Position numbers and translations under genes: made by a program. The notes under the pieces are model-generated. The model saw only the letters and a list, made by a program, of their open reading frames with translations, was not told the origin of the DNA and ran no database searches. A DNA stretch of 31,736 bases from a virus. Below are positions 17,620 to 26,047 of this stretch, piece by piece; position 1 is the first letter of the stretch; the number at the start of each line of letters is the position of its first letter. The DNA lies in the IMG/VR virus record IMGVR_UViG_3300036828_000623, positions 1 through 31,736 of that record; one strand, 5' to 3'.

Positions 17620-19401
17620 ATGAGCAATGGCCAAGATGCATTTCAGAGTGATGCTTTTCAGCAGCAAGGCTTAGCCTTTCAATCACATATTGTTGTAATA
17701 GAACCGCCACCTATACGTCCTTTGCCGCCAGCACTATTGCCGCCTGAGCTGGCGCAAGACCCGGAAGATGAACCGTTACAGCCTGACCGTCACGTGCGGA
17801 GAGGGCAGGAAGAATATACTCACGCGCTTTCCGCTTTGCTCCCGCAAGGCATAGCTTGGCCGCGCTGGCCAGAAACGATATTGATGCAGGTCGTCAACGG
17901 GCTGGCCGCTAGCTTTGGCTGGTGTGATGGCCGCGCCGCGGATATGCTGGAGCGCGAGAGCGATCCGCGCCAAACGGTTGAGATGCTGGATCAGTGGGAG
18001 CGCGCCTGGGGGCTTCCAGATCCATGCTACCAAGGACCGATTAGCGTACACGAGCGACAGATTGCGCTAGTGTTGCGCATAACGATGTTAGGTGCGCAGT
18101 CGCGCGAATTCTTTTACAGTGTTGCTGAGTTTCTTGGTTACAAGATAGCAATTTCTGAATACCGGCCATTTATGGTTGGTGTTGATCGTTGTGGCGACAA
18201 CCGACAAATAAGCGCGGATGGAGTGCTGAGCGATTGGCCTTGCCAGATTGGCTCCTCACAGATGCGCTTCTATTGGACTGTGCACCTGCAACAGCCAAAG
18301 CTGGTATGGTTTCGCGCTGGCAGTGGCCAGTCCGGCATCGATCCTCATCTACGCATTGCGCGCGCAGCGGACTTGGAATGTGTTATTCATCGCTGGGAGC
18401 CTGGACATACTCAGGCGTTGTTTGATTACTCCGGAATTGACGATCCATACGCTGGTGCTGGAAGATATTACATAACTTTGCGCAGCGGGGATTATGTCTC
18501 TTTGAGAGACAATACGACTGAGGTCACTAACGAGCGTCCAATTTCGATCTTCTGGCCGCAGGCTCCAACATCGTACTATACTGGCTCGCCCACTTTTGCT
18601 ACGCCGTTGATGCTCGTTGCGCTAGCTCCATCCGATCCATCAACAACGGTTTGGTATAATACCATAATAATGAAGGGCGGCACAGTCAGCGATCAGCGCT
18701 TACAGCAGATTGATCTTTTGATCAAGCGGCTCAAGGCGGACGGCGTTTGGCCGGTGTTAGACCGGCTTTGGATGTGGGACGGTGATAGTGAAGTTGAGGC
18801 GTTGGTTGATCTCGTTGCTGGAGCTATCGCCACCAACGCTGGTAGCGGATTTCAACCTAAGCGCGGATATAGTGGTGCTTATATCAATTCTAATTTCAAT
18901 CCAGTTACCGCGGGCGGAAAATATATCCGCAACAGCGCGGGTCTCGGCGCTTGGGTGCTGCTTGGTGGATCTGGTCTGCCCTACAACATTATTGTGTCTA
19001 GCCTAGGCGCTGCGGCGAACAGCTATATTGACATCGATGATGGCGGTTCTAGCATAAGCTATTTTGCGATCAATGATGCAAAAGCTGGGACTTGGGCCTT
19101 CAGCACAGAGACTTTGAATTATGGCATGTTTGCTGTAAACCGCAATGGCTCGACAAATTCTCAGGCGTATTACAACGGCATCGAAATTCAGTTTTGTTCG
19201 AATACATCAGCTGCGCCACCTTCGAGCCCGATCACCTTTAATGGTGGGATGGGCGGCTACTACAGCGATAGTCAGCTTGTGATGGGATACATCTCAGGCG
19301 GTATGACTGTTGCGCAGCAGCGCGCGCTCTATAACGACCTGCGTTCTTACTTCATCGCGATGAATGTGCCAGTCGGCACACCGCCTTCGCCGCCATTATA
19401 A
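17620..19401 (+). CDS. Mu gp48-like baseplate protein fused to a C-terminal lectin-like domain
   Basis: 593 residues; ATG three bases after the previous stop. Residues 60-270 (YTHALSALLPQGIAWPRW, then MLDQWERAWGLPDPC, then YKIAISEYRPFMVG) fit the gp48/YmfQ (DUF2313) family. The rest is an added region: one copy of the YTGSPTFATP motif (320-329) found repeatedly in the 14718 gene, then DRLWMWDGDSEVEALVDLV (381-399) and a beta-rich end (about 410-585) that resembles LamG/concanavalin-like domains of phage tail proteins. The N-terminus shares an AFQSDAFQ motif with the 14718 gene. Probably a wedge protein that also binds a surface sugar or a fibre. Confidence 0.8.
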   Translation: MSNGQDAFQSDAFQQQGLAFQSHIVVIEPPPIRPLPPALLPPELAQDPEDEPLQPDRHVRRGQEEYTHALSALLPQGIAWPRWPETILMQVVNGLAASFGWCDGRAADMLERESDPRQTVEMLDQWERAWGLPDPCYQGPISVHERQIALVLRITMLGAQSREFFYSVAEFLGYKIAISEYRPFMVGVDRCGDNRQISADGVLSDWPCQIGSSQMRFYWTVHLQQPKLVWFRAGSGQSGIDPHLRIARAADLECVIHRWEPGHTQALFDYSGIDDPYAGAGRYYITLRSGDYVSLRDNTTEVTNERPISIFWPQAPTSYYTGSPTFATPLMLVALAPSDPSTTVWYNTIIMKGGTVSDQRLQQIDLLIKRLKADGVWPVLDRLWMWDGDSEVEALVDLVAGAIATNAGSGFQPKRGYSGAYINSNFNPVTAGGKYIRNSAGLGAWVLLGGSGLPYNIIVSSLGAAANSYIDIDDGGSSISYFAINDAKAGTWAFSTETLNYGMFAVNRNGSTNSQAYYNGIEIQFCSNTSAAPPSSPITFNGGMGGYYSDSQLVMGYISGGMTVAQQRALYNDLRSYFIAMNVPVGTPPSPPL

Positions 19402-19414
19402 GGAGAAATGCACT

Positions 19415-20671
19415 GTGAGGTACAGCCAGCCGTTCGGCACACCCACTCCTCCGCTAGGGTCATATCCGCGTTTCATCAACGGCAATCCGGTTACTGGAAC
19501 TGAAGGCTCTATTCCGCCCGCGACGGCGTTTGACGAGGACCAGATTGAGATCCTCAACGTCATAACTGGAGCAGGGATCACTCCGGATCACAATGATCTA
19601 ACGCAACTTTGGCAGGCAATCCAAGGCCTCATTGCGCAAAAATATATCACAACACCAATTATCAAAAAGGTACACGGGCCTGGCGCCGATTTCGTTGACC
19701 TCACCGTCGCTATGGTTTGGCTCTCGCAATACATCATTACGCCATCTGGCTCGGTTACATTCATGGTTGCTCCAGGCAAGTGGACTTATACGCAAACTGT
19801 AGTTATAGATCATCCAAATGCCTCCCGCGTCACCATCCAAGGCGGAGCGCTGCTTGGGGCGTCGCCACAGCCAGAGAACATATCATGCACCGGATATCAT
19901 CAAGCAGCGGATGGCACAAACCAGATTATCTATCTACGTTCGGTCTACGCCACTGAACTTTCATTCACCAGCGGTCGCACTGGGTTCAGAATTCACGTTG
20001 GCGGAGCGACGCTGCGTTATCTATTGATCACTGGCAGTCAGACTGTGGACAATGGCGGTTGGCCAGAGATTGGTGGTAATGGCGTTCTCTGCTTTCAACA
20101 CCTTATGATTGATGGAATTGCTATTTGGGGCTTTGGCAGCTTCGGTCTTCACATGTATGGCGCTGAAGTCTATATGATGTCGTCGTTATCATTAACTGTT
20201 TGCTATTGTAATTCTGGCATTGTTTTGGATGGTGGGTATTTTGGATCCGAAGCTCTTTGTGATGTGATCTCAGCGAGTAATGCAGGAGAGGGATTGTGGG
20301 TTAGAGGCGGCTGGGCGGTGATGGCAATACTCACATGTCAAGGCAATGGCGATAGTGGGGTGCTACTCTACAGCGGCGCATTCCTGGCAACCACTGGTCC
20401 AAGTTCTTTTGTTTATAATGCAAGCTGCGGTGTCTTTATGTCTGGCGCTACAACGCTATTAGCTGAAAGCGCTACTTATGACTTTAACGGAAGTATAGGC
20501 TGTTATGTGAGTGGCGGCGTCGCTTATATTAATAACTCATCACTATCAGGTAATGGAAGCTTGGATCTCGCGCTCGCACCAGGATCAACTGTGACTGCGA
20601 CTGGATCCGCCATTGGCTCAAATAGTCCTGATTTCAACACTGATGGTGCCAATATGTATATTTGGTACTGA
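19415..20671 (+). CDS. Tail fibre or tailspike with beta-helix-like repeats
   Basis: 418 residues. The GTG at 19415 is chosen because AGGAG lies nine bases upstream; the nearby ATG at 19408 is out of frame and an earlier in-frame start would run into the previous gene. The N-terminus (SQPFGTPTPP, NGNPVTGTEGSIPP) looks like a fibre attachment segment, with DEDQIEILNVITGAGITPDHNDLTQL after it as in many fibre proteins. Residues 190-400 show short strand-turn units (NSGIVLDGG, AGEGLWVRGG, GDSGVLLYSG, SCGVFMSGA, IGCYVSGG) typical of a right-handed beta-helix. No catalytic residues can be assigned, so binding or cleavage of surface polysaccharide is open. Confidence 0.72.
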   Translation: MRYSQPFGTPTPPLGSYPRFINGNPVTGTEGSIPPATAFDEDQIEILNVITGAGITPDHNDLTQLWQAIQGLIAQKYITTPIIKKVHGPGADFVDLTVAMVWLSQYIITPSGSVTFMVAPGKWTYTQTVVIDHPNASRVTIQGGALLGASPQPENISCTGYHQAADGTNQIIYLRSVYATELSFTSGRTGFRIHVGGATLRYLLITGSQTVDNGGWPEIGGNGVLCFQHLMIDGIAIWGFGSFGLHMYGAEVYMMSSLSLTVCYCNSGIVLDGGYFGSEALCDVISASNAGEGLWVRGGWAVMAILTCQGNGDSGVLLYSGAFLATTGPSSFVYNASCGVFMSGATTLLAESATYDFNGSIGCYVSGGVAYINNSSLSGNGSLDLALAPGSTVTATGSAIGSNSPDFNTDGANMYIWY

Positions 20672-20711
20672 TCCGAAAAAGTAAATAAGGAAAGACAAAA
20701 AGGAAAGCGCT

Positions 20712-21029
20712 ATGAGCAATGGAAGCAACACACCTTTCCCTCCGAAGCAGCCGGTAATTGTAAAGTGTAATCTTTGCGGCGTGATATATAGCGATATGTC
20801 AACTGGAGATCCTACGATAAAGTTGATGATTATACATCACACAAATGATGAATGGGCTGCGTATCAATCAGCGAATGGACTGTCTAAAAACTTTCCACAC
20901 TGGAACCCTGTTAATGCAGAGCAAGCGCCTGTTTTTGGTACTACAGCTCATAAGGAATTTTTGAAGAAACAGCGCGCATCGCTTGCCGCTGCCGCAGAAG
21001 CAATACAGCGCTCCGAACTAAGAAAATAG
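20712..21029 (+). CDS. Small protein with a possible zinc-binding CxxC...HH motif
   Basis: 105 residues; ATG preceded by AAAGGAAAG as ribosome site. Residues 18-45 carry CNLCG followed by a pair of histidines (IIHHTNDEW), which could bind one zinc ion. The C-terminal third is helical and Ala/Lys-rich. I do not recognise the family. It sits between fibre genes in the late operon and ends three bases before the next start, so a structural or fibre chaperone role is possible but not shown. Confidence 0.55.
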   Translation: MSNGSNTPFPPKQPVIVKCNLCGVIYSDMSTGDPTIKLMIIHHTNDEWAAYQSANGLSKNFPHWNPVNAEQAPVFGTTAHKEFLKKQRASLAAAAEAIQRSELRK

Positions 21030-21032
21030 AGA

Positions 21033-21998
21033 ATGGCCAAGACTGCATATTGGCCTTGGCAAAATCCGACTTGGCCGGAAAACCGCGACCTTACGGCGGA
21101 GGATATGGAGGCGATGGCGCGCGAGGCGAGTATGGCTCGCGCACAGTCACCCAATCCGCTGGTTTGTAAGATCGATGGTAAGTGGTCGATTGATGACCAG
21201 TTTCATCATCACGGTTTTAATGAGTGTATGGATTATCGTCATGCCAACGTTATAGGCGATGATGAACCGTGGACTAGCTGGTGGTTAATTGACGATGCTT
21301 CAATATCACCAAAGGGTCCAATTCCACCTGTGCCGATTGGTATGTCGGATTGGAATTTACGCGCGTCCGTTATCGATCCAACAGTAAACCTACCGCCATC
21401 GCAAATACCACCTCCAACTACGCCGTCGCAAAAGACTTGGCAGTTAAGGGCCCAGCCATATTATGGTGTTCTAACTGTTCCAAATAATTATGATACATGG
21501 AGTGGTGGCTGGAATGGCTATACATTGGCCGTTCAAGTTGTTAGCTCCGCGCTTGCCATAATTGATCCTGGATTTGCCATACGGCTTACGCTGCTTGGGA
21601 CTTGCACAATCAACAAACTCTTTATCGGACCTTGTTCTTCTGATGGAGATTGGATTGCTTCGGCCCTCTACCAAATGACCTTCAACGGTGGCAATGCTAC
21701 TGTCACGAGCGACGGCAATAATGCGATCATAACTGATCCTTTAGAGGTGGCTATTGATAGTTCCAATGGTTTTATCATCACCTTCTATATTGATCCGGGT
21801 GGTGATGGTACGCTCGCAGGCTCTACTGTTGCTTACCCTTCTGGAGACCCAATTTCGCCAGGCTGGTCTTTGCGCTATGTGATAGGTGATCTTGCTGATA
21901 ATCCTAATAAGAGCGACCTTTCAGTCTACACTTCTTCGCCTGTTCTTTCTGTTATGCTGGTCCTGGACATCGAAGGCTTGTATATCGCTAATGGATGA
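21033..21998 (+). CDS. Fibre-associated structural protein with a duplicated beta domain (copy 1)
   Basis: 321 residues; ATG three bases after the previous stop. Residues 1-100 are Trp-rich (YWPWQNPTWP, WTSWWLID), followed by a Pro-rich linker. Residues 155-321 form a domain repeated in the next gene: SGGWNGYTL, PGFAIRLTLLG, LFIGPCSSDGDWIA, YIDPGGDGTL, SLRYVIGDLADNPNKSDLSVYT. I do not recognise the family; the strand-rich pattern with conserved Trp, Gly and Asp suggests a carbohydrate-binding or virion decoration fold. Confidence 0.6.
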   Translation: MAKTAYWPWQNPTWPENRDLTAEDMEAMAREASMARAQSPNPLVCKIDGKWSIDDQFHHHGFNECMDYRHANVIGDDEPWTSWWLIDDASISPKGPIPPVPIGMSDWNLRASVIDPTVNLPPSQIPPPTTPSQKTWQLRAQPYYGVLTVPNNYDTWSGGWNGYTLAVQVVSSALAIIDPGFAIRLTLLGTCTINKLFIGPCSSDGDWIASALYQMTFNGGNATVTSDGNNAIITDPLEVAIDSSNGFIITFYIDPGGDGTLAGSTVAYPSGDPISPGWSLRYVIGDLADNPNKSDLSVYTSSPVLSVMLVLDIEGLYIANG

Positions 21999-22500
21999 CC
22001 TCAACTCTGGTTGGAATGGATACACATTCGTGCAGCGGATTGACGCCAGCGTCATTTCTCCGATGCAACCAGGCTACGCAACGCGTGTCACACTCGTTGG
22101 CGACTTCACTATGAAAAGTCTCTACATCGGTCCGGTCAGCGCGCGCGGGCCTTGGATAGCTGATATTATGTACCGGTTGACTTGGAATGGCTTCGATCTG
22201 GAATTGATCACCGATGGAAGCATGAACCCGGTTTGGACAGACGCATTCCCACTTGGCGTGGATGGGAGCCGCGGCTTTTTGATCAGCGGCTATATTGATC
22301 CGGGCGGCAACGGTATCCTCGGCATCAAGTGGTCCGCGCCAGGGTGGGAGTCGCGCTTTGCCTATGGCGACTTGGCCTCCGATACTGATAAATCATCGCT
22401 CAACATTTATACTGATCACACTCAATTCGCTAACTGTATAGGTGTGCAGGATGTTGATGGCTATTATACTCCGCCTTGGATAATGGGTGCTGGACCATGA
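21991..22500 (+). CDS. Fibre-associated structural protein, domain copy 2
   Basis: 169 residues from the ATG at 21991, which overlaps the end of the previous gene by eight bases; upstream in-frame codons only duplicate the neighbour's coding region. The whole protein corresponds to the C-terminal domain of the gene before it (LNSGWNGYTF, PGYATRVTLVG, LYIGPVSARGPWIA, YIDPGGNGIL, SRFAYGDLASDTDKSSLNIYT). The two are tandem paralogues. Function unknown; the next gene starts within its stop (ATGA). Confidence 0.6.
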   Translation: MDDLNSGWNGYTFVQRIDASVISPMQPGYATRVTLVGDFTMKSLYIGPVSARGPWIADIMYRLTWNGFDLELITDGSMNPVWTDAFPLGVDGSRGFLISGYIDPGGNGILGIKWSAPGWESRFAYGDLASDTDKSSLNIYTDHTQFANCIGVQDVDGYYTPPWIMGAGP

Positions 22501-23438
22501 CTGTTCCGCTTTATCTTCTGTCAGACGTTTGGAGCGATCCAAGCCAGCTCTATGCCGCTATTCGCATGAATGTTCAGGACGGCGGCCACAAGGCTGGATC
22601 GCTATTGCTTGATCTTCAAGTCAATGGCATCTCGCAGTTCTCAATTGATTCTAATGGCAATGTATTGTTGCTATCTGATTTGAATTTTATGCGTGACAAC
22701 GTGCCACCGACTAATTTTCATGCGCTCGCGCTCCGCAATGGTACCAACCCGCAATCGCTTCGTGTCTATAACACCTATACAGACGACGGTAACTATGAGC
22801 GTGGCGGTATCGGTTGGATTGCCACGTCAGGCGTCCTCTCGATTGGAACGCAGGCACAGGGCTCTGGCAACCTACATCCGGTTCAGTTCATAGGTCCAAA
22901 CTTTCTCATCGCTCAGGCTGACTTGGGTATCTTTCGGGCTGCTGCGGGTGTGCTAGAGATCAATTCCGGTAGCGCTGGGGTCAAGACCGGATGCTATATT
23001 CAGTGGGGCGGTACCGGCCGGGCCACTTCTGATTTTTCTAAGAACAATGCAACGCTCGCCAACGTTCCAGGGCTCACAGTCAATGTTGCAGCGGGACGCG
23101 CCTATTCCTTTGAGGTTGATCTTCCATTCACCTGCGTTGCGGCGGCTGGCATCAAATGTGCTGTGGTCGGTTCCGCTACGGCTACCAATATTGTCTACGA
23201 TGGGTGGATTGTGGATGCTGCCGCCGCGGGCATCAAAGGCAATGCGCAGGCAACGGCGTTGGGTGGAGTTGTCGCTAGCGCAGTAACCACCGGCACCGCT
23301 GGCCACGTTACCATAAGCGGTACCATAGAGGTCAGCGCCGCAGGGACGTTCTCGGTGCAAGCGGCGCAAAACACAACTAACGCTACAGCTACGATAATCA
23401 AGCGGGGCTCGCGCATGATCGTACATGACATCACGTGA
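22497..23438 (+). CDS. Tail fibre or virion surface protein
   Basis: 313 residues from the ATG at 22497 overlapping the previous stop. The N-terminal part has a segment common in phage fibre and particle proteins (LLLDLQVNGISQFSIDSNGN). The middle is beta-rich. Residues 185-313 are Ala/Gly/Thr/Val-rich and read like a small beta-sandwich tip (NVPGLTVNVAAGRAYSFEVDL, then GHVTISGTIEVSAAGTFSVQ, then RGSRMIVHDI), a segment I know from C-termini of phage structural proteins. It closes the fibre block before the lysis genes. Confidence 0.62.
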   Translation: MTVPLYLLSDVWSDPSQLYAAIRMNVQDGGHKAGSLLLDLQVNGISQFSIDSNGNVLLLSDLNFMRDNVPPTNFHALALRNGTNPQSLRVYNTYTDDGNYERGGIGWIATSGVLSIGTQAQGSGNLHPVQFIGPNFLIAQADLGIFRAAAGVLEINSGSAGVKTGCYIQWGGTGRATSDFSKNNATLANVPGLTVNVAAGRAYSFEVDLPFTCVAAAGIKCAVVGSATATNIVYDGWIVDAAAAGIKGNAQATALGGVVASAVTTGTAGHVTISGTIEVSAAGTFSVQAAQNTTNATATIIKRGSRMIVHDIT

Positions 23439-23613
23439 TTGGGCCTGGTTAACGTTTGTCCTGATATTAAGCGCGCTAGCGGCGCTGCTGCTAACGGCGG
23501 TATCGGCTGCGCTGTGGCCTATGATGGAGAACTTCTCTCGCTTATTGACTCGGCGAGCCGAGTATGAGATCCATACTCTCATGATTATATACCGCCTCCT
23601 GTTGTTTCGCTAG
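23425..23613 (+). CDS. Small single-pass membrane protein, holin-like
   Basis: 62 residues; ATG lies 14 bases inside the previous gene. One strong membrane segment (WAWLTFVLILSALAALLLTA) is followed by an Arg-rich, basic C-terminus. Size, topology and position directly before the endolysin fit a holin, antiholin or accessory lysis protein, but no family motif is recognised. A diverged copy of the hairpin repeat (23535-23563) lies inside its coding sequence. Confidence 0.5.
   Translation: MTSRDWAWLTFVLILSALAALLLTAVSAALWPMMENFSRLLTRRAEYEIHTLMIIYRLLLFR
23535..23563 (+). repeat. Diverged copy of the hairpin repeat inside a coding region
   Basis: Starts CTCTCGCT and ends in the stem-loop ACTCGG-CGAG-CCGAGT. 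Compared with the array copies (CCCGG-CGAG-CCGGG) one C:G pair is replaced by T:A on both arms, and the outer T-T mismatch becomes A-T, so pairing is preserved. Confidence 0.7.
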
Positions 23614-23646
23614 TCAAAAAAGTCCTGATATGAAAAGGAATAGCCA

Positions 23647-25209
23647 ATGGCAACTTTTAATAGCTTTGTTATATCTAGTGGACACGGAAAGTACATTCGT
23701 GGCGCATCTGGATACATCGATGAAGTTGATGAGGCGCGCAAGGTGGTCGAGCGTACAGCGCAGATATTGAAGGATAACGGCGTTGCCGTTAAGACGTTCC
23801 ATGACAATACATCGCACGATCAAAATACCAACCTCCACACCATTGTCAACTATCACAACGCGCAATCGCGCGATCTTGATGTGTCGGTCCATTTCAATGC
23901 GTATACATCAACTACAAAACCGATGGGGGTCGAGTGCCTCTATGTCACACAGTCCACTCTCGCGGATCAAGTCTCAGAGGCGATAAGCGATGCGGGTGAC
24001 TTCATTGACCGTGGTCCCAAGAAGCGCACTGATCTCTATTTTTTGAACAACACCAATGAGCCAGCGATCTTAATTGAGACCTGTTTTGTTGACAGCAAGG
24101 CAGACACTGATCTATACCACAATAACTTTGAAGAGATTTGCTACGCCATCGCTGAGGGTATTTCCGGCAGGGCGCTGAGCGAGCCTGATCAACCGCCTCC
24201 GGATGGTGAGCGTCCGCCTCCAGAAGGCGAGCGTCCGCCAATTGGCGGGACTGAGCCGCCACCTGCTGGAACTCACCCTACAGTCAAGAAAGGTAGTACA
24301 GGACAGGACGTCGTTGTATTGCAGCGCGCGCTAGGCGTCCTCGCAGCAGATGGCGACTTTGGGAGCATAACCGATACCTGGGTGCGAGCGTTCCAGGCGG
24401 CAGCTCAATTGGACGTTGACGGTATCGTTGGACCAAACACATGGAGTGAAGTAGATGATCTAGAGCTGCGTGTGGATACCGGAGTGAAACCGCTACCGCA
24501 AGACCTTATCAATCAGATTATCGAGATGGCTACGACATCGGAGATGTTTGAATATTCCTGGCCGGACCGCGGCATACCTCCAGAAGGCTACATCTCCGGG
24601 ATGTGCCTCGCTTTCGCCTATGCAGCGCGTTTGAGCGATAGCGACGCTGTTGAAATTATGAGCAAGGCGGAAGGCAATGCTGACAAGGATGCTTTAGCGT
24701 GGTACCATAATGAGTTTGAAGCCAAAGGCATGAGCAATCGTGTTGCTGGTATTGATACGCTCCGCCATTTATTTGTGATGATGACCGGGCTGGGTCCGCG
24801 CGAGAGCAGTGGCCGGTATTTTGAAGGCCGCGATATGAGCGCGGACAATGTTGAATCTGAAACCTGCGAGGCAGGATTATTCCAGACATCTTGGAATATC
24901 AAAGGCGGTAGCTCCGCCATTGAGCCGCTGCTCGACCAGTTCTGGACCAATCCTAATGGCTTCCTGGATACCTTCAAGATTGGGTTGTCACCGTCATCCA
25001 ACAATCTGAACTCATATGGGAGCGGCGACGGTGTTTGCTATCAGTTTCTGTCGCGGTTCTGTCCGCTATTCCATATTATGGTAACTGGCGTGGGAATGCG
25101 GACGCTGCGAGCGCATTGGGGTCCAATTGGGCGGCGTGAGGTTACGCTCAAGACAGAGATGGATGACTTGCTCAAGAGCGTACAAGATCTGGTCACTGCT
25201 GTTGGATGA
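23647..25209 (+). CDS. Modular endolysin: amidase_3, peptidoglycan-binding domain and a second lysozyme-like domain
   Basis: 520 residues; ATG with AAAGGA nine bases upstream. Residues 5-175 are an N-acetylmuramoyl-L-alanine amidase (Amidase_3) with the zinc ligands H13 (SSGHGK), E27 (EVDEAR) and H82 (SVHFNA), and catalytic E144 (LIETCFVD). A Pro-rich linker (178-210) leads to a PG_binding_1 domain (213-270: GSTGQDVVVLQRALG, DGDFGSITD, DGIVGPNTW). Residues 285-505 form a further domain with GLGPRESSGRYFEGRDMS and EAGLFQTSWN; E386 and the GLFQ motif recall lysozyme-like folds, so a second catalytic activity is likely but inferred. It releases phage by cutting peptidoglycan. Unusually large for an endolysin of a Gram-negative host. 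No signal peptide is seen, so it needs a holin. Confidence 0.87.
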   Translation: MATFNSFVISSGHGKYIRGASGYIDEVDEARKVVERTAQILKDNGVAVKTFHDNTSHDQNTNLHTIVNYHNAQSRDLDVSVHFNAYTSTTKPMGVECLYVTQSTLADQVSEAISDAGDFIDRGPKKRTDLYFLNNTNEPAILIETCFVDSKADTDLYHNNFEEICYAIAEGISGRALSEPDQPPPDGERPPPEGERPPIGGTEPPPAGTHPTVKKGSTGQDVVVLQRALGVLAADGDFGSITDTWVRAFQAAAQLDVDGIVGPNTWSEVDDLELRVDTGVKPLPQDLINQIIEMATTSEMFEYSWPDRGIPPEGYISGMCLAFAYAARLSDSDAVEIMSKAEGNADKDALAWYHNEFEAKGMSNRVAGIDTLRHLFVMMTGLGPRESSGRYFEGRDMSADNVESETCEAGLFQTSWNIKGGSSAIEPLLDQFWTNPNGFLDTFKIGLSPSSNNLNSYGSGDGVCYQFLSRFCPLFHIMVTGVGMRTLRAHWGPIGRREVTLKTEMDDLLKSVQDLVTAVG

Positions 25210-25220
25210 CTTGCTCAAGA
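25161..25220 (+). repeat. 17-bp direct repeat across the endolysin stop
   Basis: GGATGACTTGCTCAAGA occurs at 25161-25177 (codons for DDLLK) and again at 25204-25220, where it contains the stop codon. The second copy leads straight into the hairpin repeat array. Confidence 0.85.
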
Positions 25221-25226
25221 CGTGCA

Positions 25227-25402
25227 CTCTCGCTGTTGTCCCGGCGAGCCGGGTTGGAGCTAGTCGGCGCGATTAGCGCTCTCGCTGTTGTCCCGGCGAG
25301 CCGGGTTGGAGCTAGTCGGCGCGATCCTCTCGCTGTTGTCCCGGCGAGCCGTTGGAGCTAGTCGGCGCGATCCTCTCGCTGTTGTCCCGGCGAGCCGGGT
25401 TG
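25227..25402. repeat. Tandem array of four hairpin repeats
   Basis: Units begin CTCTCGCTG at 25227, 25279, 25327 and 25373 (periods 52, 48, 46). Each carries the stem-loop CCCGG-CGAG-CCGGG, and the first three continue with the linker TTGGAGCTAGTCGGCGCGAT. Copy 3 lacks two G bases of the right stem. No T-run follows, so these are poor classical terminators. Further single copies lie at 25925, 26303 and 26352, and a variant at 23535. Confidence 0.88.
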
Positions 25403-25463
25403 TTTGCAAAGTGATTTTACCTCACCCCGGCCATAAGTAAAGCCTCTAATGGAGAAGGTAAGA

Positions 25464-25709
25464 ATGATGAACCCTGGCGCGCTTGAAGAGGGCGCGAAGG
25501 CTGCTGGCACCTTCATGACAATCATGAAGGAGCAGCCATTATCCTTGGCTTTATCCGTAATGAACTTAGCGCTTGTGGTGATGATATGGTGGATCACGTC
25601 GCGGCAGAATGAATTGCGCAATCACGATCTGGATTTGTACTTTGCACATCAAAAAGAAACGGCCGCGTTGCTCGCGCGTTGCATAGTGCCGGTCGTGCCC
25701 AAGCAATGA
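25464..25709 (+). CDS. Small membrane protein, holin-like (copy A)
   Basis: 81 residues from the ATG at 25464, chosen because GGAGAAGG lies five bases upstream; the earlier ATG at 25449 would place that ribosome site inside the gene. One membrane segment (LSLALSVMNLALVVMIWWI, about 27-45) with the rest helical and charged. The pattern PLSLALSVMNLALV...LLARCIVP recurs in the next gene (PLEISLFIMNMALV...VLAGCLVEG), so the two are diverged tandem paralogues. Position after the endolysin suggests a holin/antiholin pair; not proven. Confidence 0.55.
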   Translation: MMNPGALEEGAKAAGTFMTIMKEQPLSLALSVMNLALVVMIWWITSRQNELRNHDLDLYFAHQKETAALLARCIVPVVPKQ

Positions 25710-25915
25710 GAACAATTCGCGGCTTCTTGGATGCAATAGGGCGTCTTAAGCCGTTGGAAATATCGCTATTCATAATGAACATGGCTCTGGTGGCAGAGGT
25801 CTGGCATGAGCTCGATGCAGCCAGCGCTATGCGCTCGACCAATATTGAGCGCTACGTTCAAGCTGATCTAGTGACGGACAGCGTATTGGCTGGCTGCCTC
25901 GTGGAGGGAAGATAG
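25706..25915 (+). CDS. Small membrane protein, holin-like (copy B)
   Basis: 69 residues; ATG overlaps the previous stop (ATGA), so translation is probably coupled. One weak membrane segment (LEISLFIMNMALVAEVW) at residues 16-32 aligns with that of copy A, followed by a charged helix (SAMRSTNIERYVQADLV) and a closing cysteine motif (AGCLV). It is the last rightward gene; the repeat-rich region follows. Confidence 0.5.
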   Translation: MRTIRGFLDAIGRLKPLEISLFIMNMALVAEVWHELDAASAMRSTNIERYVQADLVTDSVLAGCLVEGR

Positions 25916-25924
25916 CAACCAACA

Positions 25925-25951
25925 CTCTCGCTGTTGTCCCGGCGAGCCGGG
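25925..25951. repeat. Single hairpin repeat copy
   Basis: CTCTCGCTG followed by the stem-loop CCCGG-CGAG-CCGGG and T, identical to the array consensus, ten bases after the last rightward gene. Confidence 0.85.
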
Positions 25952-26047
25952 TATATCCAACTCCAACCCATAATAGCCTGAACCTTCAAGCCCAGGGAAT
26001 GGCGGAGAGTGGTTATTCTTGGTGGGTATGCAGGGCGATACAGGCAG

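Noticed and set aside
22953-23582. 209-codon minus-strand ORF
   Set aside because: It runs against a well-supported fibre gene and two others, with low-complexity Arg/Ser sequence and no motif.
25227-25402. CRISPR array
   Set aside because: The stretches between repeats are nearly identical instead of unique, unit spacing varies (52, 48, 46), and no cas gene is nearby.
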